Source: Aphanomyces cochlioides
Lineage: Eukaryota > Oomycota > Saprolegniomycetes > Saprolegniales > Verrucalvaceae
Assembly (NCBI GenBank): GCA_019828595.1
Contig: JAHQRK010000012.1
Span: 1,054,001-1,118,000 of the forward strand
DNA length: 64,000 nucleotides
Direction of reading: 5' to 3'
The notes under the pieces were generated by a model. That model searched no databases and was not told where the DNA came from. It saw nothing but the letters and a program-made list of their open reading frames with translations. This document shows, in pieces, positions 21,735 through 32,589 of this stretch. Made by a program: the position numbers and the translations under genes. Numbering within the stretch: position 1 is the stretch's first letter; each line of letters begins with the position of its first letter.

Positions 21735-21865
21735 GGTATCATGCGCCTCACCATCGCGAAGAATGGTGCCAACAGTGACGCAGCTATGGCCAAGACGATA
21801 GTTTGGGCCATGCAATGCCTTTCACGACATCTCTGTTTGGCGCACCAGGGTTGGGACATTCCCAC
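21735..21865 (-). pseudogene. 3' end of a fourth subtilisin, dead
   Basis: The stretch accatcgcgaagaatggtgcc ... gggccatgcaatgcctttcacgac ... gtttggcgcaccagg aligns in order with the last 110 bases or so of copies 1-3 (for copy 1, about 19037-19135). It corresponds to the conserved tail KDTAWPNNRFGYGRVNVGTILRDG. Substitutions and indels break the frame. No catalytic part remains. It lies about 1.3 kb upstream of copy 1 on the same strand, so the family once had at least four tandem members. Confidence 0.7.
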
Positions 21866-22220
21866 AACAGTGTACCTCTGAGGTACACTGTAACCAAGAG
21901 CTACTACCTCATTCTCCATGAGTTTTCCTGTACTAATCTCCTTCTATAATAGATATCGTCAATTCAGAGATTCAAGACTTCAGTGTAGTTTACGTGGTGA
22001 ATGTTCCGTAATACGAGAGCATAGTCTGCACGTCGTCTATCCAAGGGGGACGGCCAAAAAGTCTTATGCAGCTCGTACCGAAGCATTACTCAACACGGCA
22101 CGACATAGCGTACTGCCACACCCATCGTTGACCTGCCTTATTTAGCCACATGGGCTGATCTACGTAGCAATAGGACCGAGCAGCTCTCCATACCGACTTT
22201 ATGCTCGTGCTGGTAGTTCC
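21866..22220. other. No gene seen
   Basis: Only short broken frames occur. A fragment at 22195-22256 reads RLYARAGSSLGERVAKIAKTG on the plus strand. It might belong to the nuclease pseudogene resumed at 26051, with the pogo elements in between, but this is a guess. Confidence 0.3.
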
Positions 22221-23331
22221 TTAGGTGAGCGTGTTGCCAAGATTGCCAAGACTGGCCAAAAGATTAAAAACACTTACTTTGTGACAGGAGCAGACTCGAA
22301 AATTCAGAAAACCACTCTCTTGGCAAATCTTTGTCTTCGCGATGTCCAAAATGGTATCGAAGGAACTCCAGTGATATTTGTCGATTCCACCAAGCGCTTG
22401 GGTTTCCATAAATCCTTGAAGGGCAACGATCTTGCAATTCCAAAATTCATTGTTCCAGAGCTGTTTGCCAAAACCATGTCGCTCAGCAATGTTCTCGTTG
22501 ACAACGGCTTGTACTCTCGATTCTGCAGTCTTCATGACTATAAAGAGAGAATATTTCGTGCCATGGTTGTCTGCCAAAACCATTGCAGTGATTCGGTCCT
22601 TTTCGTTCTTCGAGCGACAGTCTTCTTTGGAACGTATTCGTAGTTGATTCCAGTTTGATCGGCATTGTAGATGTCAGTTATGTTGTGTCGTGCAATGACC
22701 GAGCGGATGCGCGTGCTAAAGGCATCCAGGGTGGCTTGCCCTTCTTCCAAGTTGGCTTGTCCAGAGCGTGTTTTGGCACGAATAGAAAGCCCCCATCGCT
22801 TAAGAAATCCTTGAACCCATGTTGGGCTTGCTTTAAATTGTTCAACGGAGAGGCCAATTTTTTTCGCAATGTCCAATGCTTTGCAAGTTAGCATAAGATT
22901 GTTAATGGGCACCCCTTGTTGTCTTGTCTTGGCTATCCAGTTGGCTAGCGTAGCTTCTGCTTCTTCATCATTGTTGTTCCTATCCACTTTTCTCGTGTGG
23001 TTCAGTGGTGTCATGTCGATGGAGCATCGGCTACCGTAAATATACGATGTTGATCAGATTTCCACCGTAAAATCTTTTTCCACGCTGACAGGAGCTGAGT
23101 TCGAGAGAGTCCATTGAAGTAAGTCTTCAGCACGAATTGTTTACCATGGTTGTGAAGCGATTCAATAATTTGTTTTCTCTTCGAAAACGTTGCGAGTTCT
23201 CTAATGTTCTTGCGTTTACTGGTTTTCTTGCTGGCTGCTGTCAAACAAGGACGACCAGTGGCTTTCCGGTGAGCAGTGGCGGCGTTTGTGCGAGCCATTG
23301 CAAAACCACTTTTGGCGCGAAGGACATTCAA
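22221..23331 (-). pseudogene. pogo/jerky-type transposase, truncated
   Basis: Minus-strand pieces: 23331-23011 basic N-terminus with an HTH region; 23014-22538 with a CENP-B-like DNA-binding segment (ASPTWVQGFLKRWGLSIRAKT) and the start of the DDE core (IYNADQTGINYEYVP); 22583-22221 continuing the core in another frame (ERITAMVLADNHGTKYS-type and GKQLWNNEFWNCK). The second and third catalytic positions and the C-terminus are not found in order. At least two frame changes occur. It belongs to the DDE_1/pogo superfamily. Confidence 0.7.
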
Positions 23332-24600
23332 ATGTTTGAATCAATACTCTATAGTTTAATTTATCAGTTGTCGAAGTGTTTAACTTTCATCGGGAATCTC
23401 CATAATGCATACAATTTAAATATCATATTTCGCAGTAAAAGCGGCATCACATCCGATAAATGAATTAAAGTCCAGTCATCCTCGAGTTTAATCCCAACGA
23501 CTTTAGTCGCCACCGATGATCTCTAATTCATTATAGTCATACAAATTTGTTGATTAAATTTCTTGACCAATCAGAGTAGAGATACTGCGTTCTCCACATT
23601 CCACATTCCAGCATCCATCAAGAATCAACAGCCTCTCAATTCGAAGTGCTTGGCCCTTCGCAACAAGGGACTGACAAGTGCCCCAATGAAGACAAGTTAT
23701 CGATTCTGCTTCTTCAAGTGTCCAGGTATCTACTACAAGGACGTTCGTTTTCATTAGTGACTGATTGTTGATTTTGCGTCGAGACTGACAATCCTCTCTT
23801 GGTCGACGATGCCACGTTGTTTCTCCATTGACGCGTTTGGGCAATGTATGTTTCAGATGGAAAATGCTGTCGGGTCAAGACTAGCCCAGCCATTTTACTC
23901 ATACGCAACAGCTCACTCAAGATATTGCTGGAATACTCCCACCCCAACAGGCTCGCCAACTCCAGCAATGTTGTCTCTCCGACAACTCAAACGACGATAT
24001 AGCAATGACTGAGCTTGTCCAGTCCTTCTCAACTGTGACGGTACTAGCAAAAAAAGAATGTATTGAAGGCTTTTCTCATGAAGCACAAACCTCCGATATA
24101 TGTGAGGCAATTGTAGGATTTGACGATGACGAGTCAGTGAATGAGATTGCAATTCCATTCAATGAAGTGCTTCAGCGAGTCACAACGATGATTTCAATTC
24201 ATCTCAATATACGACAACAGATTTTTGCCGAGTCGACAAGTGAATCTGGTTGATTGATAGTCAATCAACCAGATGAATATCGGCAAGTCAAAGTCAACAA
24301 TGGGATACCTCGAGAGCTGAAAGTCGTCACGAGTCGAATTTATCAACGAGCCCTCCAACGTAATCGCAGCTTGTACCAAATATTTCTCGATTGTGGTGAA
24401 TTTGAGTCCGCCGTGAAGCTAGCAGAGTTATTTCAAATCATTCGAGCTCCTCCACTCACTACCAGTTACCGCGTGATTTAAATGAATTCAATCGGTGGGG
24501 CTCGCAATGTTTCGATCAATGCTTTAAGCTCAGTGTGTATTGATATGCTTCTTTGCTATAGCTATATTAATATAGTCATTGTTAATTCTTACTGTTCATG
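23332..24600. other. Transposon debris between two pogo-type genes
   Basis: A plus-strand open stretch at 23950-24253 (TELVQSFSTVTVLAKKECIE ... FDDDESVNEIAIPFNEVLQ) has the acidic character of pogo/Tigger C-terminal regions and may be the tail of another copy. A short inverted word (gactttagtcgcca at 23501-23514) recurs at the end of the neighbouring element (gaatttagtcgcca at 26036-26049). Confidence 0.35.
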
Positions 24601-25908
24601 GTTCAATCAACTTGTTTTATCGCTTGCTTGATATACGCTCGATTTGTTATGGCATTGATGTCTTTCAACCAACAACGTCCAAGCGATTCATGGCGCACGT
24701 TTAATCACGCCATATTTATCCAGCGGAGACAATTGTGTAATGTCATGACATCTTCCACATTAAACTTGATGTTTGAGCTCTGTATTTTGGTATCAAAATC
24801 GTTAACAACGTTCTCCAGCAGAATCCTGCGATATTGACATTTGAAGCTCCTGACAATCCCCATGTCAATGGGCTGAAAAAGACAAGTTGTATTTGGGGGC
24901 AAAAAGATAAATCGCAACTGGGGTAATGAGGTATTGATCGACGAATCTAAACAATCATTATCGTAGCTTGGGTGTTTGACTACCTATGGCATGAACCAAT
25001 TTCGTGTGGCAACTGGCATTATCAAGGAGAACCAGAAACATTTTGTCCCGCGACTTGGCCAAGGCATTCAGTTTTTCCATGTAAGCACCAAATGTACTGA
25101 AATTCTGCCAACCTTTTTTACTGTTATCGTAGACAATGTTGTAGTTGGCATTGATGTCTCCTTTCAAAAGTTTTTGTGGTCTCTTTGCTGTACCAATAAC
25201 TTGGAGTGGGAACTTTTCACCAGAAGCTGAGGTGCAAATCGATATTGTAAATCGACTCTTTGGTGAGTCGTATTTCTTTGTCTTTGATCGACGATGTGTA
25301 TACGATCTAGCACACAGAGCCTTGTAGTAAAGGGCGGTCTCGTCTACATTCCAAATACATTCAATATCTGTGGTCTGTAGCAAAGACCTAATATTGTCCA
25401 TTTCAAGTAAAGCAGCTTCATTGATTGTAGTGAGGTCGCTTTGGCCACAGAACTTACGAGACACAATGTTGTAGCGTTTCAAGTAGCTGTTCAACCAGCC
25501 GTTTGAGCCTTTGAAGTTCACAAACTTGAGGTGATTTGCAATTTGTCTGGCTTTGTATTTCAAAACGTCTGAGGATAGAGGCATTGACACACCATGATCA
25601 TTCACGATTGATATCCATGCATTCAAAGTCTCATCAACTGGTTTAGTCTCATAGCAGACAGTAAGAGTTCGTCGCGTAAATCCCTTTCCATCATGACCGT
25701 GTTGTCTAAGTTGTTCCATTTCTGTAGTAATTGCACCACGACGACTGTTAAGCTTGCCGACAGCACTCCGACTTATTCCATATGCTGCAGCAACATGATA
25801 GTGAGTCATACCTTTGTCTAAGCACTGAAGGATCTCTTCCTGTTGTTTCATTGTCAGTCGCTGGCGACCAGTACTGAGATGCTTTGGTGTTGATGAGGCT
25901 CTCGGCAT
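24600..25908 (-). pseudogene. Tigger/pogo transposase
   Basis: ATG 25908 starts MPRASSTPKHLSTGRQRLT and a psq-type HTH (MTHYHVAAAYGISRSAVGKL). A CENP-B domain follows (SNGWLNSYLKRYNIVSRKFC), then the DDE core with CIWNVDETALYY (first Asp), LVLLDNASCH (second Asp), and, after a frame change near 24960, IFLPPNTTCLFQPIDMGIV (the conserved PPN...QP.D segment). The 316-codon first part is intact and the C-terminus is in a second frame. A CCAAT box (complement at 25982-25987) lies about 75 bp upstream. This is a recently inactivated copy. Confidence 0.82.
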
Positions 25909-26028
25909 TCTCGAAGCTGACGAATATCAAGCAGTCATGTGTGCAAACAAGAGCGGGAAAGTCTAGTCTTTACAGTTGCTGATTGGTTCATTTGCCCTCG
26001 AGAGTCTCCTATTGGGCCAAATGGCTCC

Positions 26029-26050
26029 CTGGCGACGAATTTAGTCGCCA
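26029..26050. repeat. Small inverted repeat, likely end of the Tigger element
   Basis: ctggcgac-gaattta-gtcgccag forms a perfect 8-bp stem around 7 bases. Its position just outside the transposase suggests a terminal-repeat edge. Confidence 0.45.
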
Positions 26051-27784
26051 GTGGTACTCGGGATAATACCCAGGGATGACCTGTACGACAACCGCCGCAA
26101 TGGTGTCGCGGTACTCAACGGTGTCGCTGACTTGGCCAAGGATGGCACGCTCGGTAATGGCACCAAGAAATTTGCTAAGCGCAATCAAAACAATGTCCAA
26201 CGTGTCAACCAAATCAACAACGTAGAGCAAGCTCGCAAGAAAGGCAAACGTGTTGTTGTCACAACACCACGTAGGGATCCCCATGGCTGGGCTCAATGCC
26301 GGAGCCGAGCCAAGCCGGTGAGCTGATAATCACCCAGATCTGCCATTTTGATATATTTCCCAGTTTGGTTTAGTAGAGTGTTGTTTCGTAAGGTCTTTTA
26401 CAGGTCAATTTCGGGTCAGGTCACACATTTGGTCACACGAATATTGAAGATATATCTCCACCACCACGAAGAGTTAAACCGCCGTACTTTGTCATTTGGT
26501 AGCAGGCTCACATTAGGGTGGAGGCACGGCCTTACGGCCTACCTGCCGCCTTGCTCGATGAGAGAAAATATAAAGAAATCCCTTTGATGCACGTTGGGGG
26601 CTCCCTCCTCCGAGTCGTCCGCGAGTTTGAATGAGAAAAACCTAAAATCTGATTAGAAAGTCGAATAAAACCAGTAAAAACCTCGAAAGAACCTGTGACC
26701 TGCACCCGTGAGCCTGGCCCAAAATCGACCTGTAAAGGATTCGTCCATGTTGTTTGGCCAACTTAACTATCGCCACCTCTACTTGTTGAACATGGCAGGC
26801 CTTGGCGAGCCATCGTCCAACCTCTCAATACCTCCAGAAGCATCAACAAAGAATTTTAAAACATCTTTACTCGATGAACATCCTGGATTGCTCAACACGC
26901 AAAGGGCTATCTACTTGCAAACTATTGCAAATGAACCACAAGCTCCTTTAAAGCATTTCAATAGCGAGCACTAATTGTTCAATTGTTTGAGACTCGGGTG
27001 CCGATCGATGGAACTACACATTAACCACCAACAAGTTGAAGGCGTCTCGTCCATCCAGCTTCTACGTCGACCCCAATGGACCCAAGGCTTGCCAACAATT
27101 CACCACCAACAGCTACGCCAGTGTCAAGGCTGAATACGACCGCGGTCACTTGGTAGTATATGGAAATGCACTCAAAGTCCATGATGCACCGGCTAGCCGG
27201 TGCTTGCTCGGCTCGGTTCGGCTTGAGGCAGCTCAAAAACTGGTCGGTTTGGTATTAATTTTTGGATATCGGTTTCGAGCTGTGCCGAACAGAGCCGTAG
27301 GGATCGCTAAAGTTGTGGATGCTGCTATCAGTGCAGGTCAAACTGGCTTGTTTGGAGACAAAGTCAAAGACTTGGTCAATCGAGGCAAACACGTCGAGAA
27401 TGCCGTCGATGCGGATCAAAACATTCGCAAGAACCACAATGGCAAATCTGTAGAAACTGCGTGGAATCAAGCCAAGGCAGGAGATTTCGGTACTGCTGTT
27501 CAAAACGGAGCCAAGCGTCTTGAGGATCGGGCCACTGTCATCGGCAACAAGTTATCGACCGAGTCAATAATGCGCTTGGCTACAAGAAGCACAAAAAAAC
27601 ACAACCACAACCCCAGCCGCAACCACAACCTGAGCCACAACCCCAGCTACAACCACATCGTCAGCCATAGTCACAACCTGTGCTAGTTCGTGTTGCTACC
27701 CCGGCGGCTGCCCCCGTTGCCCAACCTCAAGCACCTCCAACTCTGAAGTTGCGTGGCCGTCGCAGCCGCCGAGGCAGACATTAA
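26051..27784 (+). pseudogene. DNA/RNA non-specific endonuclease-like gene, fragmented
   Basis: At 27015-27190 the plus frame reads NYTLTTNKLKASRPSSFYVD then CQQFTTNSYASVKAEYDRGHL. DRGH is the catalytic motif of the NUC1-type beta-beta-alpha-metal endonucleases. About 110 bp (27187-27297) of unrelated sequence rich in ggctcgg words interrupt it. The frame then resumes with VKDLVNRGKHVENAV, AWNQAKAGDFGTA and, after a frame change near 27560, a run of Gln-Pro repeats and a basic end (LKLRGRRSRRGRH) to TAA 27784. A related charged fragment lies at 26080-26280. No intact catalytic domain remains. Confidence 0.5.
26585..26720. repeat. Dispersed repeat, second copy at 30120-30350
   Basis: gttgggggctccctcctccg and later aaacct / gtgaccwgcac-type words recur at 30127-30147 and 30240-30340 in the same order. 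No coding signal is seen. Confidence 0.45.
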
Positions 27785-27931
27785 GCGATGCTCGTATATG
27801 TTTGAAAGTCAAACCTGATGCGTAAATCGAGTAATGAATACATCGTCAACCCACTTAGCATTTGACCGAACGATAAACTGCGTTATTGTTTAACGACTAT
27901 AAAAGGACGCAAATGAAGATCAAACTCAGCT

Positions 27932-29392
27932 CTAAGGGCGGCGGTTGCTGTTGAGCTTACCATCGCGAAGGATAGTGCCAACATTGACGCGACCGTAGCC
28001 AAAACGGTTGTTGGGCCACGCAGTGTCTTTCACATTGCCGCAGTTTGGCGCTCCTGGGGCCTTTTTGTCGCGGTTTGGGCCATAGATCCAAGTGGTGGGC
28101 TCAGTTGTGTTCAATGGAGTTTGATCGGTCGTGCCAGTCAAGGACTTGTACACTTGGTCGTAGCTCAAAGTGGCATCGACACTCTTGAGAATAGCAACGA
28201 TACCAGAGACGTGGGGAGCAGCCATGGAAGTTCCTGCGTCCTCGCGGTAAGCCGAGTTCGATGCAATGCTCACAGATCGTGTCCAGAAACCAGGAGCTGA
28301 CACATCAGGCTTGACGTAGGCAGCCCCGTTGGTGGTCTGTGGACCCTTGGACGAAAAATAGGCGAGAAGGTTTGGTTCGTTGTCGTATGATCCGATGGCG
28401 CCAACACCAATCACAGTCTTGTAACCACCAGGGTTTCCCACGGTGCGGCAAGCAGGGCCACTGTTTCCGTTCGAAAACACAGGGATAATACCAGCGGCTT
28501 TCCAGGCGGCCACAGCATCTTCATACCAAGGGCTGTACGACGAGTCAGATCCCCAACTATTGTTGACAACATGAGGTCCCTTCTTGCAGTCAGCACCAGT
28601 GCCATCAGGTTTTGTGGGGCATAACATGAATTGAGCGCATTTGAGGAGACTGCTGCTATCACCGCGGCCTTTGTACAAGCCCAAGCAGGCAATCCACTTG
28701 GCGCCTGGAGCTACGCCAATGCCATTGTTTCCGACCATGGTACCAATTGTGTGGGAGCCATGGCCACTCGAGTCCCAAGGCAAGGTAGTTTTGTTGTAAG
28801 GGTCAAACCAACCATAGTCCGAGCGCCAGTTGCCTTTGATGGCTTCGTGAGTGTGCAAAGCGCCACTGTCAATTGAGCCCACGACAGCACCAGCGCCATT
28901 TGAGTACTTCCAGATGGATGGCGCTCCGACACTCTCGACGCCCCATTCGTTCTTTCCACCGACACGAGCTAGTTCGTTCGTATTCGAGATAACTGGTGGG
29001 TTGCTCGAATCAACGGCGTTCAAGTCGAGGTAGGTAACGGCGCTCGAAGCAGCCAAGATATCAACAGTGTCTTTCGTGGCTCGGGGAAGATAGAATGCAC
29101 CGCCAATCCACAAAGGCTGGACATCCTTCGTATTGACGACAGTCGACAATGTCTTCAAGTTGTCTTTGGATGCCTTGGTCAAGTAGTCGTACACGAATTG
29201 GCGTGGGTTGGCCGACGCAGCGGCCCCACTTTCCAACGCAGCAATGTCCAATTTGAACTTGACCAAGACTGGGGCAGTGACAACAGCTTCGGTGTTAGCG
29301 TTAGTGTTGGCTTCAAAGAAGCGGTTGAGGCGGACAGCCACCTTGTCGGCGGCAGCGGCAGCAGCGAGGGCGAGGACGAACGCAGCCTTCAT
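27932..29392 (-). CDS. Secreted subtilisin-like serine protease (S8), copy 2
   Basis: An intronless 486-aa ORF from ATG 29392, with signal peptide MKAAFVLALAAAAAADKVAV. Catalytic Asp lies in GSIDSGALHTHEA (DSG instead of the DTG of the other copies), His in GHGSHTIGTMVGN, Asn in VNNSWGSD, Ser in AGTSMAAPHVSG. The propeptide and mature domain have the same layout as copies 1 and 3. It is more divergent than they are from each other, including a VDSSNPPVISN segment where they have a VSFEILKND segment. It should be an exported endoprotease. The stop at 27932 lies about 150 bp after the nuclease pseudogene, so genomic insertions have come close without breaking it. Confidence 0.93.
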   Translation of the reverse strand: MKAAFVLALAAAAAADKVAVRLNRFFEANTNANTEAVVTAPVLVKFKLDIAALESGAAASANPRQFVYDYLTKASKDNLKTLSTVVNTKDVQPLWIGGAFYLPRATKDTVDILAASSAVTYLDLNAVDSSNPPVISNTNELARVGGKNEWGVESVGAPSIWKYSNGAGAVVGSIDSGALHTHEAIKGNWRSDYGWFDPYNKTTLPWDSSGHGSHTIGTMVGNNGIGVAPGAKWIACLGLYKGRGDSSSLLKCAQFMLCPTKPDGTGADCKKGPHVVNNSWGSDSSYSPWYEDAVAAWKAAGIIPVFSNGNSGPACRTVGNPGGYKTVIGVGAIGSYDNEPNLLAYFSSKGPQTTNGAAYVKPDVSAPGFWTRSVSIASNSAYREDAGTSMAAPHVSGIVAILKSVDATLSYDQVYKSLTGTTDQTPLNTTEPTTWIYGPNRDKKAPGAPNCGNVKDTAWPNNRFGYGRVNVGTILRDGKLNSNRRP

Positions 29393-30607
29393 TGTAGTAG
29401 TGGAGGGAGCTGGAGGGCAAATTGAAAAATGATGGACACAGCCGGGGTTCGCTTCCAAATCTGGTTACACAGAACATCGAAGCACCCATCTGTAAGAAAA
29501 AAACAGCGGGTTTGCATCACCTGTATCCAATACTGCGGCCATCCACATATACAATTCATACAGTAGCTCAAGCCTTCTTCCCCAAGGCAAGTATCAAAGG
29601 AGTATGTGAAGCATTGTCGGGGGAATAAAGCTTGCAAGCTCCAGCAAGGATTTTACATCTCAACCGCAGATAGCATGTTGATCCTTCCCTCGCTGGCGAA
29701 GCAGGAATCAAGTCACACCCACGTTATGTTCCATCTCAATAATCAGTGGACTTTCCTATTTCTGGTTTGACTTGGGTGCATTTGGCCCCACATTATCCAT
29801 GATTGCATGGAAGTAAACATTCTTTGGTTCCACACAATATCACCATCCCACGACCATTTCAGGGAAGGCATACAGAGGTGGCAAAAACGCAGTCACCCTC
29901 AACTCAGAACCAGAAGAACTTGCATTTGACGTGACGGGATCGATCCAACTGTTATCAGGTTTCATTCAAAGCAAATGATGACAGAAAATTGTTCTGACAG
30001 CAGCTACGCCCTCTAAACAGCCCGCACGACATCAATGAGAACATCTCTTTCACCAAGGAGGATTTGAGCGCGATACCTCTTCGCTTGTCCGATGACGGAA
30101 AATGTAATGAAATTCGTTTTTGGTGCGCGTTGGGGGCTCCTTCCTCCGAGTCATCCACCTACAAAACATGTTATACTTGATTGACCTCCACTTCACTGCG
30201 GTAACCGCAATTTTCTGGTGGGATGTCGTCCGCGCTGCAGAGCTCTTCCGAAACAGAAAAACCTATTGACCCAACCGTGAATTGTCAATTAACCTACTTG
30301 TAATTAAAACCCATAAAAACCTGTGAAACTGGTAGGGCACATGACAGCAATATCGAAACATACGCCGGATAGCTTTAAGAGAATTTGCAGTCGAATATGG
30401 TATGTACTGATCGTCAATGATGAGAAGGCAGCTTTATTTCCCACGACTTCCATTTAAACCACCGAAAGTGATCCATAGTTGGAATTTAAGTGGCGACAAC
30501 TCGAAGCACTGGCGTGACCAAAATTCAAGAAGATGATTGTTTCAACAGAAAAGCTGCATGATTGTTATACAAGTAGCAAAAGAGCACTCAGCAAGCAGAG
30601 TCAACAT
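29393..30607. other. Upstream region of copy 2 with a block shared with copy 3
   Basis: No gene. The part 29700-29860 aligns with 32330-32450, upstream of copy 3 (shared words ccacgttatgt, ggcccmacattatccatga). It is probably ancestral upstream sequence duplicated together with the protease. 30120-30350 is the repeat shared with 26585-26720. Confidence 0.5.
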
Positions 30608-32056
30608 TTAGCACGACGAGCGACGGGTATCGTGGAGAGTACCATCGCGGAGGATGGTGCCGACATTGACGCGGCCGTGGCCGAAACGGTTGTTGGGCCA
30701 GGCTGTGTCCTTGACATCACCGCAGTTGGGAGCCCCCGGGTAAGTCTTGTTACGGTAAGCGCCGTAGTACCAAGTGGTAGGTTCGGTAGTGTTCAATGGA
30801 CTTTGGTCTGTCGTGGCAGTCAAGTACTTGTAAATCTTGTCGTAGCTCAATGAAGGGTCGGCACTCTTGAGGATGGCAACGACACCGGAGACGTGAGGAG
30901 CAGCCATGGAAGTACCAGCGTTGTCAACATAGGACGAGTTGGACGTGATGGCGACAGAACGAGTCCAGAAGCCAGGAGCTGACATATCTGGCTTGATGTA
31001 GGCAGGGCCGTTGGCAGTTTGTGGGCCCTTGGACGAAAAGTAGGCGATAAGGTTGGGTTCGCTATCGTACGAACCAATGGCACCGACACCAATCACAGTG
31101 TTGTAACCACCAGGGCTTCCAACAGTACCACAAGCAGGACCGCTGTTGCCGTTGGAGAATACTGGGATAATACCAGCAGCCCTCCAGGCAGCCACGGCAT
31201 CTTCATACCAAGGATCGAATCCTGATGAGCCCCAGCTGTTATTGATTACATGAGGTCCCTTCTTGCAGTCAGCACCAGTACCATCAGGCTTCGAGGGACA
31301 CAACATGAATTGAGCGCACTGGAGCAGGCTCTTATCATCTCCGTTGCGACCGTACAGTCCCATACATGCGATCCACTTGGCACCTGGAGCTACACCGATA
31401 CCATTGCTGCCAACCATCGTACCAATAGTGTGAGATCCATGGCCGTACGAGTCCCAGGGCAACGAAGTGGCGTTGTAAGGATCGAACCAACCGTTGTCCG
31501 AACGCCAGTTGTTCTTGATGGCTTCGTGAGTATACAAGGCACCAGTGTCAATCGAGCCGACAATGGCACCAGAGCCGTTGTAATACTTCCAGATCGATGG
31601 CGCACCAATTGTTTCGACACCCCATTCGTTCTTGCCGGCTTCACGAGCAGCCTCCTTGTCATTCTTCAGGATTTCAAACGAGACATCGGCGGCGTTCAAG
31701 TCAACATATGTGACGGAGTTCGAAGCAGATAGCTTGTCAACAGTCTCTTTGGTAGCCTGAGGGAGGTAGAACGCACCGCCAATCCACAAAGGCTTGGCAT
31801 CCTTGACATCGACGACACCAGACAACGTCTTCAAGTTTTCTTCGGACGCTTTGTTCAAGAAGTCGTAGACGAATTGGCGTGGGTCGGACGAAGCAGCAGC
31901 TCCCTTTTCCAAAGCAGCAATGTCCAATTTGACCTTGACAATGACCGGGGCTGTGATGACAGATTCGGTATTGGTTTCAAAGAGTCGATTGAGGCGGACA
32001 GCAACCTTGTCGGCGGCAGCGGCAGCAGCAAGGGCGAGGACGAACGTAGTCTTCAT
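30608..32056 (-). CDS. Secreted subtilisin-like serine protease (S8), copy 3
   Basis: An intronless 482-aa ORF from ATG 32056, signal peptide MKTTFVLALAAAAAADKVAV. Asp lies in GSIDTGALYTHEA, His in GHGSHTIGTMVGS, Asn in INNSWGSSG, Ser in AGTSMAAPHVSG. From the mature N-terminus to KNEWGVETIGAPSIWKYYNG its protein equals copy 1, while further on it reads like copy 2 (APGFWTRSV and SNGNSGPAC, where copy 1 has APGFFTLSA and SNGNEGPAC). This mosaic suggests gene conversion. Expected role: secreted protease, as for the others. Confidence 0.93.
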   Translation of the reverse strand: MKTTFVLALAAAAAADKVAVRLNRLFETNTESVITAPVIVKVKLDIAALEKGAAASSDPRQFVYDFLNKASEENLKTLSGVVDVKDAKPLWIGGAFYLPQATKETVDKLSASNSVTYVDLNAADVSFEILKNDKEAAREAGKNEWGVETIGAPSIWKYYNGSGAIVGSIDTGALYTHEAIKNNWRSDNGWFDPYNATSLPWDSYGHGSHTIGTMVGSNGIGVAPGAKWIACMGLYGRNGDDKSLLQCAQFMLCPSKPDGTGADCKKGPHVINNSWGSSGFDPWYEDAVAAWRAAGIIPVFSNGNSGPACGTVGSPGGYNTVIGVGAIGSYDSEPNLIAYFSSKGPQTANGPAYIKPDMSAPGFWTRSVAITSNSSYVDNAGTSMAAPHVSGVVAILKSADPSLSYDKIYKYLTATTDQSPLNTTEPTTWYYGAYRNKTYPGAPNCGDVKDTAWPNNRFGHGRVNVGTILRDGTLHDTRRSSC

Positions 32057-32127
32057 GGTAGAAGTGGCTGTAGCTCCAAGGTAAATTGAAGAATGAGCAG
32101 AGATGTTGAGATTTGTCGGAAATCTGG

Positions 32128-32577
32128 TCACTCAAACAATTGCAGAGTGCCGTTTGAGACAAATGCTACGTTAGAGCAACAGGGAGCTGTTGATCGACCA
32201 GCCGCTGACAGATTCGATTGCATTCCTCTTCTGCCTATGAGAGGATGGCGACCGTGGTTGGATTCTTGTGTCATCCTAAGAAAATTATCGTCACTGGTTC
32301 TACTCGACTGGAGGACGATGTCGTCGTCGTCTTTTTGGCGGCGCAACCACAGAGTCCCGGCCACGTTATGTGCCCCGTCTCGATACTCAGGTAAATTTTC
32401 TTCCTCTGGCTTTACCAGATGTGATATTGGCCCAACATTATCCATGAAAGCACCTATTACTCTCATGTGAACATGGCAGCAAATCCCCCACTTCACATGC
32501 ACAAGCGCTCCTTCTCTCCAAGGATCAATGCGCTCGAAGGCTTGTCTTGAAGCATTATAGTGGAGCATACTTTCCAT
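32128..32577 (-). CDS. Uncharacterised ORF directly upstream of subtilisin copy 3
   Basis: A 149-codon minus frame ends only 71 bp before the ATG of copy 3. Its central part (VKWGICCHVHMRVIGAFMDN ... ISHLVKPEEENLPEYRDG) is not low-complexity. Part of the same DNA is present upstream of copy 2, but there the frame is broken. It has no recognisable domain, signal peptide or membrane segment. It may be a remnant of a gene once next to the protease, or just conserved upstream DNA open by chance. Confidence 0.3.
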   Translation of the reverse strand: MESMLHYNASRQAFERIDPWREGALVHVKWGICCHVHMRVIGAFMDNVGPISHLVKPEEENLPEYRDGAHNVAGTLWLRRQKDDDDIVLQSSRTSDDNFLRMTQESNHGRHPLIGRRGMQSNLSAAGRSTAPCCSNVAFVSNGTLQLFE

Positions 32578-32589
32578 GAGCGTGCATGA

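Noticed and set aside
27590..27680. Repeats in the nuclease pseudogene as a CRISPR-like or satellite array
   Set aside because: They are a (Gln-Pro) codon repeat of 6-12 bases within a reading frame, without spacers.
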